Positions 1 through 8,891 of a DNA stretch of 64,000 bases are shown one piece after another. Position 1 is the first letter of the stretch, and each line of letters begins with the position of its first letter. The translations under genes and the position numbers were made by a program. The notes below the pieces were generated by a model, which saw only the letters and a program-made list of their open reading frames with translations, searched no databases and was not told where the DNA came from. The DNA comes from Candidatus Fukatsuia endosymbiont of Tuberolachnus salignus (GTDB lineage Bacteria > Pseudomonadota > Gammaproteobacteria > Enterobacterales > Enterobacteriaceae), in assembly GCF_964030845.1 (NCBI RefSeq), contig NZ_OZ034983.1:2418001-2482000 (forward strand), written 5' to 3'.

Positions 1-1996
1 TATTATGGCGGAAGCCAAAGCTTATGCCGATAAGAAAAAAACCGAATACCATTCCGATCTGGTTGTTGATTTGCCTAAACTCGCTAAATTTCTCACGTGG
101 TTTCCCAAACGAAAATTCAGTCTGCATCATGATGAATTAAATCAGGCGGCTTATAAAGTCCTGCCAGAAGAGCAATTCCCCGTTATAGCGCAATTTTTAC
201 AGGGAAGCACCTTTGATACAAAAGCAGCAATGCGTGAATTTTATTTAAAATCATCACGCTTATTCGCACTTTATCTAAGGCCAATCGTGCTAACCGTTCC
301 ATTTGTATTTTATAAAGAAAAAAATGAGGTTATCGCGCTGATTGATTTAATAAAAAAGCACTATGGTAGCGGAAAGGGTCCATCAACATTGATATTACCA
401 CAAGCACTTAAAGACGCTATATCCAGAACACAGCTCGCTTATTTGAAGAAAGGATCCAGTGAGGAACAGGTCGATCCCCATTTATTTGAATGCTTTGTTT
501 ACCATAAAATGTATCGTCGTCTGGATAAAGGCCTGCTCTGTTGCAATGAAAGTGTTTCTCACTGTGATATCAATCATGACTTGATCAGCGATGGGTTGGT
601 CGATGATGTTGAAAAAATAGCGCTTGAATTTGGTTATCCAAAAATCCCAAATTATTGCGACCAACGCTTGGATGATGCCCTTTTGATGCTGGACACCACA
701 TGGGATAAAACGACAAAACGGATAAACCATCGAGAAAATACAGGGTTCAGTATAAAAGAAACCAAAACGGGCGGACAAGACTGGCGCTTGGATTATGATA
801 GCAAGACGCCTCTTGAGGACGCTTTTTTCAGCACCTTGCCTCAGGTAGAAATACCCGACCTCATGCTGTATATGGGGGAGCGGATTAACATGTGGAGTTC
901 TTTTACCTACATAAGAACACGCTACAATAAAAAAAAGGAACCCCCGCCGCTGGCCATTACCGCCTGTATTCTATCGGAGGCCTTTGGCATTAGTATAGAA
1001 AAGAGGGCAGAAATGTCTGATCTAAACCCTAACCTAATGCGCTCAACTCAAGAAGATTTTATACGCACAGCGCAGCGAATGACACAGTGGCTAACTTTAT
1101 CCACTCACTGCCTATTTTTAAGCAATGGAATTTATTAGATGAAAAATTGTTAGCAGATGCGGATGGGCAAAAACTTCCGACCAGTGAAAGTACTATCCAG
1201 TCAAGGTATTCAAAAAAACATCTTGGGAAATCTCCTGGGCTGTCCATTTATACATTGATAGCCAATTTTGTTGCCGTTAATGCCAAGAATATTGGGCTTA
1301 ATGAATATGAAGAGCATTCTCTTTATGACGTCATTCATGGTAATAAAACAGACATTACTATCGACAGGGTAACGGGTGATAATCACTCTCTGAATAAGCT
1401 CAATTTTGTTATATTGGATTCTATATACGCAAAGTCACATTGTTAGAAAACTAAATTCCTCTGCGCGTTGCGCTGGATTAAAAAGAGCACTGATTGAATA
1501 TAATACCCTCTTTAAAAGCACACATGTATTGAATTTAATCGATAATATGACGCTTCGAAAGGCTATCCGAACGGCCAGAAATCGAGCAGAGGCCTATCAC
1601 CAGTTACAAGGTCTCATCAGGAAAATTTATCACGGGGTTTTTAAAGGAAAAAAGAGAATAACTAATCAGGTCAGCGCGCATGCAGTAAGACTGGTTGCAA
1701 ATTCTGTCATTGCGTACAACGCTATTATTTTAAATACCCTTTATGAAAAAATGCAAGTAGTAGAGGGAGTTACCCAGACAATTATTGATGAATTTGTCAG
1801 GATTTCTCCTATTGCCTGGGCGCACATTGCCTTTACTGGTAAGTACCATTTTAAAAAGAGCAAGAGTGGTGTTGATTTGGATACGATGATCAATGAGCTT
1901 GAAAAACATTTAAAACGATGCTTCTGGAAAGCCGCTTCACTCAGAACGAACACTTTTGGGGGTTCCTTCACACGACCCCTTAAAGGAGGTCAATAA
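1..1996 (+). pseudogene. Tn3-family transposase (TnpA), broken and open at the left edge
   Basis: Three consecutive reading frames (5-1138, 1087-1446, 1406-1996) read as one Tn3-family transposase. The first carries the N-terminal part and runs into the conserved stretch ITACILSEAFG. The second continues with FIHSLPIFKQWNLLDEKL and holds VTGDNHSLN, where one catalytic Asp of the family lies. The third ends with ISPIAWAHIAFTGKYHF, typical of the C-terminus. The frame changes near 1090 and again near 1430-1445. At the second junction roughly 300 residues normally found in a ~1000-residue TnpA are missing, so the DDE centre cannot be complete. The N-terminus probably lies before the window. I saw no 38-bp terminal repeat or resolvase in the window. 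Tn3 transposases cut and join element ends during replicative transposition; this copy should be inactive. Confidence 0.88.
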
Positions 1997-2072
1997 AAAA
2001 CAACATTGATTACAGGTATTATTAAAAATTCTTCATCACAATATGTATTTAATTATTTTATAAGGCATGATT

Positions 2073-2232
2073 ATGAAAAAAAACTTGCAATATCTTCAAT
2101 AGACTTGCGATCCAGACATTATTATGTGCAGCATCTTTCAGTGTGATGACTGACAATCCATCTGCGACTTTAAAGATAACAGGCGTGCTGACACCCACTA
2201 GCTGTGATATCAGTCTATCAAACCTTTTATGA
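2073..2232 (+). pseudogene. Fimbrial-like (DUF1120-type) protein, N-terminal fragment
   Basis: A start codon at 2073 opens MKK, followed at once by a run of A. If one A is removed the frame continues through a hydrophobic, signal-peptide-like stretch (LAIQTLLCAASFSV) and then ATLKITGVLTPTSCDISLSN. That is the usual beginning of mature DUF1120/fimbrial-subunit-like secreted proteins. As read, the frame stops after nine codons at TAG. The homologous part ends where the IS3 remnant starts (about 2227), so the rest was lost by insertion or deletion. Intact members are periplasmic or surface beta-sandwich proteins of about 200-350 residues. No function is expected from this fragment. Confidence 0.5.
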
Positions 2233-2448
2233 TAATAAAAAAATGGCCGACATAAAAATATGGGAAATTAATGAAGACACTCCCTCTTCAGGATACGATT
2301 TTTCAGTAAAAATCACGCTAACGCTCATTTGGCGCGAGTATAAGTCCATCACCACCGCTAAATACATCCAGCCTTCATAAGTCCAAACAGTGGTGATATC
2401 CGTTGTCCATACCGGGTCTCTCTGAGTAAAGGTAAATTGCCGCGCCAA
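2227..2448 (-). pseudogene. IS3-family transposase OrfB fragment
   Basis: The minus-strand frame contains RDPVWTTDITTVWTYEGWMY followed by LAVVMDLYSRQ. This is the start of the rve integrase core of IS3-family OrfB, with the first catalytic Asp (TDIT) and the second-strand segment (LYSRQ). Everything before and after is missing: the N-terminal helical region expected between this fragment and OrfA is deleted (only 11 bp separate them), and the frame becomes unrelated sequence near 2290. It cannot be functional. It belongs to the same element as the OrfA frame at 2460-2774. Confidence 0.75.
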
Positions 2449-2459
2449 CAGGTAAAATC

Positions 2460-2774
2460 TTATCCGTTTTCTTTCGTAAAGAAGACCGCCGCTTTTTTTA
2501 ATATTTCACGCTCTATTAATAAGTTATTACGCTCTTTACGCAGACGAAGTAATTCTTCACGCTCGGCCAAACTAAGACTCGCCTGTTCAGATCCTACCGG
2601 GGACACTCCCCCCCTTTCAGCCTTGACCCAGCTTTTTATCGCACTTAATGAAACACCCAAACTGTCTGCCGCTTGTTGGCACGTATACGCCTTTTCCAGC
2701 ACTAACTTTGCTGCGTCTTGTTTAAACTCCAGTGTCAATGTCGATGGCTTCTTTTTACTTTTCATTTTATACAC
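2460..2774 (-). pseudogene. IS3-family transposase OrfA (HTH_Tnp_1 protein)
   Basis: This 104-residue frame has the OrfA layout: a basic N-terminus, a helix-turn-helix (LEFKQDAAKLVLEKAYTCQQ, then AADSLGVSLSAIKSWVK), and a C-terminal leucine-zipper-like coiled coil (LRLRKERNNLLIEREILKKA). It ends KKAAVFFTKENG, the usual OrfA ending. In intact IS3 elements OrfA binds the terminal repeats and is joined to OrfB by -1 frameshifting. Here OrfB is reduced to a small internal piece (2227-2448), so although OrfA looks complete the element is dead. The family call is firm; the subgroup is not determined. Confidence 0.72.
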
Positions 2775-2954
2775 CTCTGATTTGCAGTTTATTACAGCTC
2801 TTCAAAAGAGTCCGGAAACATTAGACCATTACAATCTTGACCTGGATGAAATGTATCAATTCACCTTGGATAAAAGCTGGACATAGTAACGAACGTGCCT
2901 GGCTGTTATACGAAAAAATTTGTGTCTTTCATTTATCTAACCCTTTCCTTCTCT

Positions 2955-2981
2955 AACCCGTTATCTTCTAGATTGCGGGTT
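2955..2981 (+). terminator. Possible Rho-independent terminator
   Basis: AACCCG (2955-2960) pairs with CGGGTT (2976-2981) across a 15-nt loop and is followed by a run of T. The stem is short and the loop large, so this is a weak candidate. It sits between the IS3 remnant and the effector gene at 3093. Confidence 0.35.
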
Positions 2982-3092
2982 TTTTTATCATTTTTTGACT
3001 GAAGTATCACCCATTTTCCAATCAACCATTGAATTGACTATTTATTAACATTATGATTACAAACTTATAACGTCACACAGAGGATAAATGTT

Positions 3093-4199
3093 ATGCCACT
3101 GACTATTCAGGGTAATACTTGCCTACCATTCAGCAGAGCCATTAGTGATAAAAGAATCAGACGGGCTGTTGAGAGTTCTTCGAAAGAAGAGGCCGCATAC
3201 ATGGGAGTCTGGGATAAAATTAAGGACTGGATTTGCAGGACGAAAAAAAGTGAAGCACTGGAGAAACTTTATGAGTTGACGCATACCGATCATGAGCCAG
3301 ATACCGAATCAGCGTTGAAAACAATGATTTCTTTTTATCAGCTCAAGGAAATGACATATCCTGGCTTTCAGAATAGATTTCAGGCATCTGTCACAGAAAA
3401 CGAGGATGGCACTTACACCTTTACCTTTTCTATAAAAGATGGGATGGATGAACGCAAGCTGGTATACGGGAATTCTGAAAAAGATATTCGTGCCTTCTCA
3501 GAAAAACAATTAACCAATCACAGTGAGTTTTTAAACATCAATCCCGTTTCTCGTGAAAGCGTTGATGCTGCCTTAGCTAAGGTGGCTTACAATACTGATC
3601 CAGATAAATTGGAGGGAATTTCTTCATCAAATCAGAAAAGGTTATACTTGCATTTGCTAAGTGGGCCAACAAAACAAGAGATGGTGTTTGATCAACGGCT
3701 GACTCAGAGATGGATTGCGTTGCAAATGAAATGTTTTGATTATTATGCTCTACAACGTTTCTCTCTGGATTCCACTGAGGGTATAGATCTGGGAAAGACA
3801 ATAGGAACGGAAAGCGAATGGATCTATGACTTTGCTAAATCAATAGACAGTATCACAAAAAACATACAAAAATCGCTGGCTGAAAAATTTAATAACGAGA
3901 CTAACAATCTGTATGACCCCATATATGCAGATCCCATGTATGCAAAAGTGACGGATTTAAACCTAGATTATTCTGAACGAACTGATAACACCTTCCAGGC
4001 AATGACATCAAACGCGTCAGAACTTCCGGTGATCAAACACTATAAAGGCCCCGTAAATGGTGATATCTACGCAACAGTGGGCAAGAAAAAAAGCGATAAA
4101 TCAGAATTATTAAGAAGCATTGAAAATTATATACTTGAAAACCCTAAAGAATTTCCGTCAGCTTATAAATATTTTAAAGAAGGGTATATAGCCGGATAA
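3093..4199 (+). CDS. Candidate type III effector with SPI-2-type N-terminal domain
   Basis: A 368-residue protein preceded by AGAGGA 8 nt before ATG. Residues about 35-115 resemble the N-terminal translocation domain shared by Salmonella SPI-2 effectors such as SifA, SifB, SspH2 and SseI. They include MGVWDKIKDWI, a variant of the family WEKI/WEKM motif, then a helical stretch leading to PGFQNRFQ and a beta-rich segment TYTFTFSI. The same block occurs in the SifA-like neighbour at 6724. In the C-terminal half LTQRWIALQMKC falls where SifA-type proteins have WxxxE, but here the Glu is Gln. There is no signal peptide or membrane segment and no CaaX-like C-terminus, consistent with a soluble translocated protein. 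That it is an effector is inference from the N-terminal domain; the biochemical activity is unknown. It appears monocistronic. Confidence 0.6.
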   Translation: MPLTIQGNTCLPFSRAISDKRIRRAVESSSKEEAAYMGVWDKIKDWICRTKKSEALEKLYELTHTDHEPDTESALKTMISFYQLKEMTYPGFQNRFQASVTENEDGTYTFTFSIKDGMDERKLVYGNSEKDIRAFSEKQLTNHSEFLNINPVSRESVDAALAKVAYNTDPDKLEGISSSNQKRLYLHLLSGPTKQEMVFDQRLTQRWIALQMKCFDYYALQRFSLDSTEGIDLGKTIGTESEWIYDFAKSIDSITKNIQKSLAEKFNNETNNLYDPIYADPMYAKVTDLNLDYSERTDNTFQAMTSNASELPVIKHYKGPVNGDIYATVGKKKSDKSELLRSIENYILENPKEFPSAYKYFKEGYIAG

Positions 4200-4752
4200 A
4201 TCTTCCCAGAATTCCAAGTAGGGGGTTCACAGTCCAATGGAACGAAAACGTACGTTAGGCCTCATTATCTTCACCCTGCCACATCCATTCAAAGTCATAA
4301 TCTGCCATATGAGAGGTGCCCTCGCTGTATTATTTTCTAGGCTCTTGAACCATTGAATCAAGTTAACTTACTGGTCACTATAGAGCCATATGCAACCATC
4401 TTTCAATCTCACCTCTATTCTTAGCTGCAACAGGAAACCTGACCTTGCTCTACTGAAAAAGATGACCATCGCGATTAACCATGCGGCGGCGTTGGCTGCG
4501 CGCACTCATCCCAGTCATTTACTCCCTGTAAACTCCTGAGATTCGATTGATTGCAGCCTTGCCGTAACTCGAAATTCATTGGGTATATGCTTACCAAGGC
4601 AACATATAATTTACTTATTGTTAACATATTTTTAACAGATTATGTCAATAATTGATATCTATCCTCTTTTTTTTTCCATACCATCCTACAAACCGCAGTT
4701 TTATTATTTAATTTTTTATTCAAGAATTGAATATATGATCTAAGGGGAGAGT
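4200..4752. other. Intergenic stretch with a partial ERIC repeat and AT-rich leader
   Basis: No convincing gene lies here. A truncated ERIC-like repeat occupies about 4481-4587. The flanking 4200-4480 part shows only short frames in both directions and no recognisable product. From 4590 to 4752 the DNA is very AT-rich and probably carries the promoter of the 617-residue gene; no clear -35/-10 pair could be assigned. Confidence 0.5.
4481..4587 (-). repeat. ERIC-like repeat, truncated
   Basis: The segment running GCGTTGGCTGCGCGCACTC to the terminal GGGTATA matches the other copy at 26299-26425 in the opposite orientation. It carries the characteristic CTCATCCCAGTCA and CTCCTGAGATTC blocks of Enterobacterial Repetitive Intergenic Consensus elements. 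The outer ~20 bp at the 4481 end no longer match, so this copy is incomplete. Confidence 0.65.
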
Positions 4753-6606
4753 ATGAAAACCACAAATAGTTATTTTCAAAGTCATGTGCCTACAAACAGA
4801 AGTTCAGGAAACACCTCAACTGAAAGAACTAAAAGCGTCAAAGATATTATTGTAGAGACCGGAAATACTCTGAGACTTCCCACCTCGACTAAAACGAAGT
4901 TTTGTGGCATGAAAAAGCGTGTAATTAAGGCAATCAGAAGGATGACAAATACTAAAGTTAAGCAAGATCCATTTGATGAAATACACTCTGGTATCGATAT
5001 CGACACTCTCCGTCGTCAATCAACGGAAGTCAGTTCGGCACTAAAAGAGTTGGATCCGGTGACGGCTGAACAACAGCTGATTAATGATGTAGTTAAGATG
5101 TACACTGAAAGTGTGGTCGAAAAATATCAAGGAAACAAAGAGATTAAACTTAAAAATGATATTTCATCCATCAGTGAATTATGTGTGCAGCTCAATGATA
5201 AAGTTAACAAGGTAGACAATGAAAATAAAAGTACTTTTTTGCCATTATTTATAGCATTTACAAAAGAAATTGCGGGTAGAACCATTAACTATCTAGGCAG
5301 AATGTCTGGTTTTCCGTACCACCTATACTTACAGGAAAACACAAAACAGGTGGAAGAAGCAAAACAGATGAGTGAAAATAAACGATTATTGGCTGATTGT
5401 TTGAAGGGCTATATCAATAATGATAGGCATCTGAAATGCTTTAAGGACACATTGAAAAAAGAAGAAATTAAAAAATATGCGGTGATTGAATTAAAAGATG
5501 AAACAAATGTTGTTTTTAGAATTTTTCCTAAAAATAATAGAGAAATATGTAAATTACTCAATATACTATCGCAACATCATAGGGCGGATAAAACATGGGC
5601 TAAGGATTTAGCGAAATTTCTTCAAAAATCTGAATTAGCCGCTTTTATGAAAATAAAACCGTTAGAAAATAACGGGCAGTTACAGTTGGTGTTTTTAGAG
5701 GATGGTTTGTCATTAACATCAGTTAATGACAATATAGAAAAATTAACCTTGTTGACACAATTTGTCGGTAATAAGGTATCTTATAGTATAAACGTTCTTA
5801 CTCATTTTAACAAACCTAATAATGACGCTGATAAATTGCAAAACGCACAACAGGTTTATTATAGAATGACACAAGCTTTTGCTAATGGAATGACTAAAGA
5901 CTATCTAAAGGAAAGTGGTTTAGGTAATAAAAACAATACCATACAATATACAGTTAAGACACGTAATAGTATTGATAAGGCTCTAGAAGACATAGAACAA
6001 GCATCAAACTCAAAATTCTCTTTTAAGAAAGATAAATACGGAAAAGTGAAGACAAGATTAGAAAATATCAGAGCTATAGCTGATAACTGGGAGACTTTAA
6101 AATACAACATTGCTAGTAACAATACAGTGGAAAGTATAGATAACACGCTACGGGATGCAATAGTAGAAGATATCAAGCAGCTCGACCGTGAACTAACATC
6201 AATAAATCTTAATAAATTTACTCAAAAAATTAAGCAAGTCTCTATCGGAATTGGTGTAGCAACGGTTGCATCACTGTTTTTAACGCCGTATCTTGCAATT
6301 TCTCTATTCATTACCGGCACCGCTTTCGGCTTGATTTATCTGATCGCCAAATATAAACCAGAAACTGTGCCAAGCGATATTAACGAGATATTGTCCAAAA
6401 ATATTAAAGAGCTTTCAAATAAAAAAACCGATGCTAAGTTTAAAAGCCAAGCCGTACCTTGGGCTGCTGCATTTAAATTCTGGCTGACAGGTATTTTACC
6501 CGCTGTTGTTGTGAAAAAGAGAAATGACGAAACGACTTCACCGATTACCGAGAAGTTGAGCACTTTTCATGAGGAGTATAATAACCATTCCAAAGCATAT
6601 ATCTAG
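4753..6606 (+). CDS. Unrecognised 617-residue protein with C-terminal membrane hairpin; effector candidate
   Basis: The frame starts at ATG 4753 behind a purine-rich AAGGGGAG. I do not recognise the family. The first ~75 residues are Ser/Thr/Lys-rich and look unstructured, as in secretion signals of type III substrates. Residues 80-500 are mostly charged helices with heptad-like stretches. Residues about 497-536 contain two hydrophobic segments separated by a short turn (GIGVATVASLFL and AISLFITGTAFGLIYLIA). A further hydrophobic patch lies near 575-590 (WLTGILPAVVV). The low G+C, standalone position and location between two SPI-2-like effector genes suggest a translocated, host-membrane-inserting effector. 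That is inference from context only; a chromosomal membrane protein of other function is possible. Confidence 0.5.
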   Translation: MKTTNSYFQSHVPTNRSSGNTSTERTKSVKDIIVETGNTLRLPTSTKTKFCGMKKRVIKAIRRMTNTKVKQDPFDEIHSGIDIDTLRRQSTEVSSALKELDPVTAEQQLINDVVKMYTESVVEKYQGNKEIKLKNDISSISELCVQLNDKVNKVDNENKSTFLPLFIAFTKEIAGRTINYLGRMSGFPYHLYLQENTKQVEEAKQMSENKRLLADCLKGYINNDRHLKCFKDTLKKEEIKKYAVIELKDETNVVFRIFPKNNREICKLLNILSQHHRADKTWAKDLAKFLQKSELAAFMKIKPLENNGQLQLVFLEDGLSLTSVNDNIEKLTLLTQFVGNKVSYSINVLTHFNKPNNDADKLQNAQQVYYRMTQAFANGMTKDYLKESGLGNKNNTIQYTVKTRNSIDKALEDIEQASNSKFSFKKDKYGKVKTRLENIRAIADNWETLKYNIASNNTVESIDNTLRDAIVEDIKQLDRELTSINLNKFTQKIKQVSIGIGVATVASLFLTPYLAISLFITGTAFGLIYLIAKYKPETVPSDINEILSKNIKELSNKKTDAKFKSQAVPWAAAFKFWLTGILPAVVVKKRNDETTSPITEKLSTFHEEYNNHSKAYI

Positions 6607-6723
6607 CGACGATCACGTTTATCATAAAATTTATAGTTCACTGTGTAGTACGTAAAGATGATTTCGCCATAATCATTACAGTGGTGGGAATTTAATTTTT
6701 AACAGTAAGGTGGAGTACATATT

Positions 6724-7719
6724 ATGACTGATATAGTTTTTTCAGTAGGGACGGGTTATTTCCCTACCACTGTCCGCATAGAAGAAATATTAAATGATGA
6801 TCGTCATATTTATATGACATTATGGGAAAAGATAAAAGAATTCTTTTTTTCCCATGGCCATAAAGAAGCCCAGGAATGCCTGAAAAAATTATGTCATCCC
6901 GTACACAATATCACGCTGGATGAAGTGGAAAAAATACTATTCAAATTAAAAGAATTAGCCTCTCCGGCATACAAGGAAAGGTTTTGCTATGACTTTGGAT
7001 CAACCGATAATTTATTACAAATGAAAGACAATAGAGGTAATGACATATTCTCTATCAACATTAACAAAAATGATAAAATTTTTTCCTATACTATTTTAGA
7101 TAAGGAATTTTTCTTTTACGACCCGACGATAGAATTCAGAGACCTCGTCGACGATTTCCGCACCCGTCCTGCTTTGTCGAACGGCCTGTCTATTGCTACT
7201 AAGGGTACAAAACTATCCATTGCATATAAAGACGGGAACAGTTTGCGACTGGATTTTGGCACAATCTATAAAGATATTATGAAAATGATCAGAGAGATAA
7301 ATCCCGGCGAGTATTACAAGCAATGGCTAGAGCAAGAGAAATGCACTTATCTCTGTGCGCTAATTAACCTACAGATAGATAGAGCCTTTATGGGACATAA
7401 GCAACTTACCAAAAATGAACGGCTCTCTTTATTTAAAGAAACGATGCATTATTTAAATAAAAGTGATATGACTATCGATATTGCTTGCGCCCAGGGTTCA
7501 ATAAAACACTTGGTTTCAACATACCTGATGAAAAATACCCTGTTCACCGATTTTTTAAAAAGAATAAATGACTGTGACCAAAAAAGCGAAGTTAACACTA
7601 AGATCTCTTATGCTCTATCCGATCTGATGTATGAAAGCATTTTTAAAGAAAATATTATTAGTTCCGTTAGAAAAACAGCTGCTCATGTGGCCAATGAATA
7701 TATTCAAAGAGCAGCCTAG
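6724..7719 (+). CDS. SifA/SifB-family type III effector (WxxxE protein)
   Basis: The 331-residue length is close to Salmonella SifA (336). The N-terminal domain contains MTLWEKIKEFFFSHGHKEA, nearly the same as the SifA LWEKIKDFFFSTGKA block that acts as the SPI-2 effector translocation and SKIP-binding region. LFKLKELASPAYKERF follows, where SifA has ELKELACASQRDRF. Near residue 200 WLEQEKCTYL supplies the WxxxE signature of the SifA/SifB/Map/IpgB family, whose C-terminal domain has a GEF-like fold acting on host Rho-type GTPase signalling. SifA's C-terminal CaaX prenylation motif is absent; the protein ends EYIQRAA, so membrane anchoring must differ or be lost, as in SifB. A purine-rich AAGGTGGAG precedes the start. 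The gene stands alone. The family call is strong; the host target in an insect cell is unknown. Confidence 0.8.
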   Translation: MTDIVFSVGTGYFPTTVRIEEILNDDRHIYMTLWEKIKEFFFSHGHKEAQECLKKLCHPVHNITLDEVEKILFKLKELASPAYKERFCYDFGSTDNLLQMKDNRGNDIFSININKNDKIFSYTILDKEFFFYDPTIEFRDLVDDFRTRPALSNGLSIATKGTKLSIAYKDGNSLRLDFGTIYKDIMKMIREINPGEYYKQWLEQEKCTYLCALINLQIDRAFMGHKQLTKNERLSLFKETMHYLNKSDMTIDIACAQGSIKHLVSTYLMKNTLFTDFLKRINDCDQKSEVNTKISYALSDLMYESIFKENIISSVRKTAAHVANEYIQRAA

Positions 7720-8059
7720 TGGCAGCAAATAATTCATATTGTAGTCAATTATTTCCAGACAGTGTTCACGGCCAAAGTAGATTGAACTTACTATGGCCGT
7801 AGTCAACATGATGATACATTTAAAATAGTACTGGATACAATCAGTTGCCTTTCTTCCTCTGTTAAGAAGAGTTCTCAATTAACTCTCAAACCAAAAGAGG
7901 CATGTGAACTCTATAAGCTAATAAAAGAAGGAAAAATACCATTTCTTGATATAAAACACCGCGTCAATACTTATAAAAATTTAAGATTAGTAAAGAAAAT
8001 TATGATGCGCCCAATATGCAATAAATTAACAAACGGGAGTGCACGTAAATGATAATATT
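7720..8059 (+). other. Intergenic stretch with a start-less open frame
   Basis: An 89-codon frame without a credible start runs from about 7783 to the TGA at 8050-8052. It reads as a basic helical tail (KPKEACELYKLIKEGKIPF, then KNLRLVKKIMMRPICNKL). It could be the C-terminal scrap of a lost effector or another gene, but I could not recognise it. The rest of the stretch shows nothing. Confidence 0.3.
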
Positions 8060-8178
8060 TTATCGCGGATCGATTAAATCGATAAGCGTTGATACCACTT
8101 TATCAACGAGGTAGCTTTCCGCTACAGTTGCAAAATGTGCCAGATGTCTCCCTTATGAGGTATTCTCTGTTTTACCAT
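8060..8178 (-). pseudogene. PemK/MazF-family toxin, internally deleted remnant
   Basis: The minus strand opens MVKQRIPHKGDIWH, the canonical N-terminus of PemK/MazF endoribonuclease toxins. It overlaps the stop of the upstream antitoxin frame as TAATG. After about 14 codons the sequence jumps, in another frame, to ATVAESYLVDKVVSTLIDLI, which resembles the C-terminal helix of the family. The ~80 residues forming the RNA-binding and catalytic barrel are missing. Intact members are ~110 residues and cleave mRNA. This copy is dead. Confidence 0.55.
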
Positions 8179-8454
8179 TACCAAAATTCCTTACCTGTCG
8201 GTGGAGTAACGGTAAAATTAGCCACTGTTTCATTAAGAGAGGATATTTCGTTACTGTCTATTTCGTTAAGTAATTCCTGAATGTTTTTACGGCCACGCGG
8301 AATACGGTGCATTGGCGTCAAACTGATTTTAGCACCTTCAACTTCCACAGTGACCTGCTGTTCCTACCCGCCATCCCATTGTCGATGCAATATCACGGGG
8401 TATAGTTAATACCACTGCCCCGCCTTGCTGCCTCAATTTTGTTAAGACCATCAT
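8178..8454 (-). pseudogene. PemI/MazE (AbrB-like) antitoxin, frameshifted
   Basis: From ATGATG at 8454 the minus strand reads MMVLTKLRQQGGAVVLTIPR followed by DIASTMGWRVG, the swapped-hairpin AbrB DNA-binding domain of PemI/MazE-type antitoxins. A one-base shift then interrupts the frame. In the shifted frame it continues EQQVTVEVEGAKISLTPM through a charged tail to PPTGKEFW and stop, just where the PemK-like remnant begins. Total length without the shift would be about 90 residues, normal for the family. Both partners are decayed, so this is a relic of a toxin-antitoxin addiction module. Confidence 0.6.
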
Positions 8455-8891
8455 CAATTGCCTCGTCAATCTATTGATATGTAGCACTAATAGCATAAAA
8501 ATCACACTCAGTCACACATTAATCAATAACGAGGATAAACTTTATGGCAAACTTTATTTTTATACTCAATGATATTTAGCCCCAAAAATAAAAAAGAATA
8601 AAATATAATAATTATAAACTTATTTATCTCGATTATTTATTTTATATTGATAAAAGCAATCCATTTTCTCACTTCTGGCTGCAACAGAAATCACAAAAAC
8701 ATACAGTAATTTATACTTTAGTTTATAAAAACATGAACTTTTATCATTAAATTAATAGTTAATAAGATAAAACAAAAATTTCTATTTCTGTTTTAAGTCA
8801 ATAAAATTTAATCAAACTGCCTATCGATTTCAAAAATAAAATCAGAAATCGATGATACGGTCTTGATAGACATTTATTAAGGATAATATAC
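8455..8891. promoter_or_regulatory. AT-rich leader of the giant toxin gene
   Basis: There is no gene; the stretch is strongly AT-rich, especially 8570-8810. AAGGA at 8878-8882 is placed 9 nt before the ATG at 8892. Several TATAAT-like hexamers exist but none has a convincing -35 partner, so no promoter is assigned. Confidence 0.3.

Noticed and set aside
2437..2886. Plus-strand 149-codon frame over the IS3 remnant
   Set aside because: It is antisense to the clear OrfA helix-turn-helix frame and shows no family resemblance.
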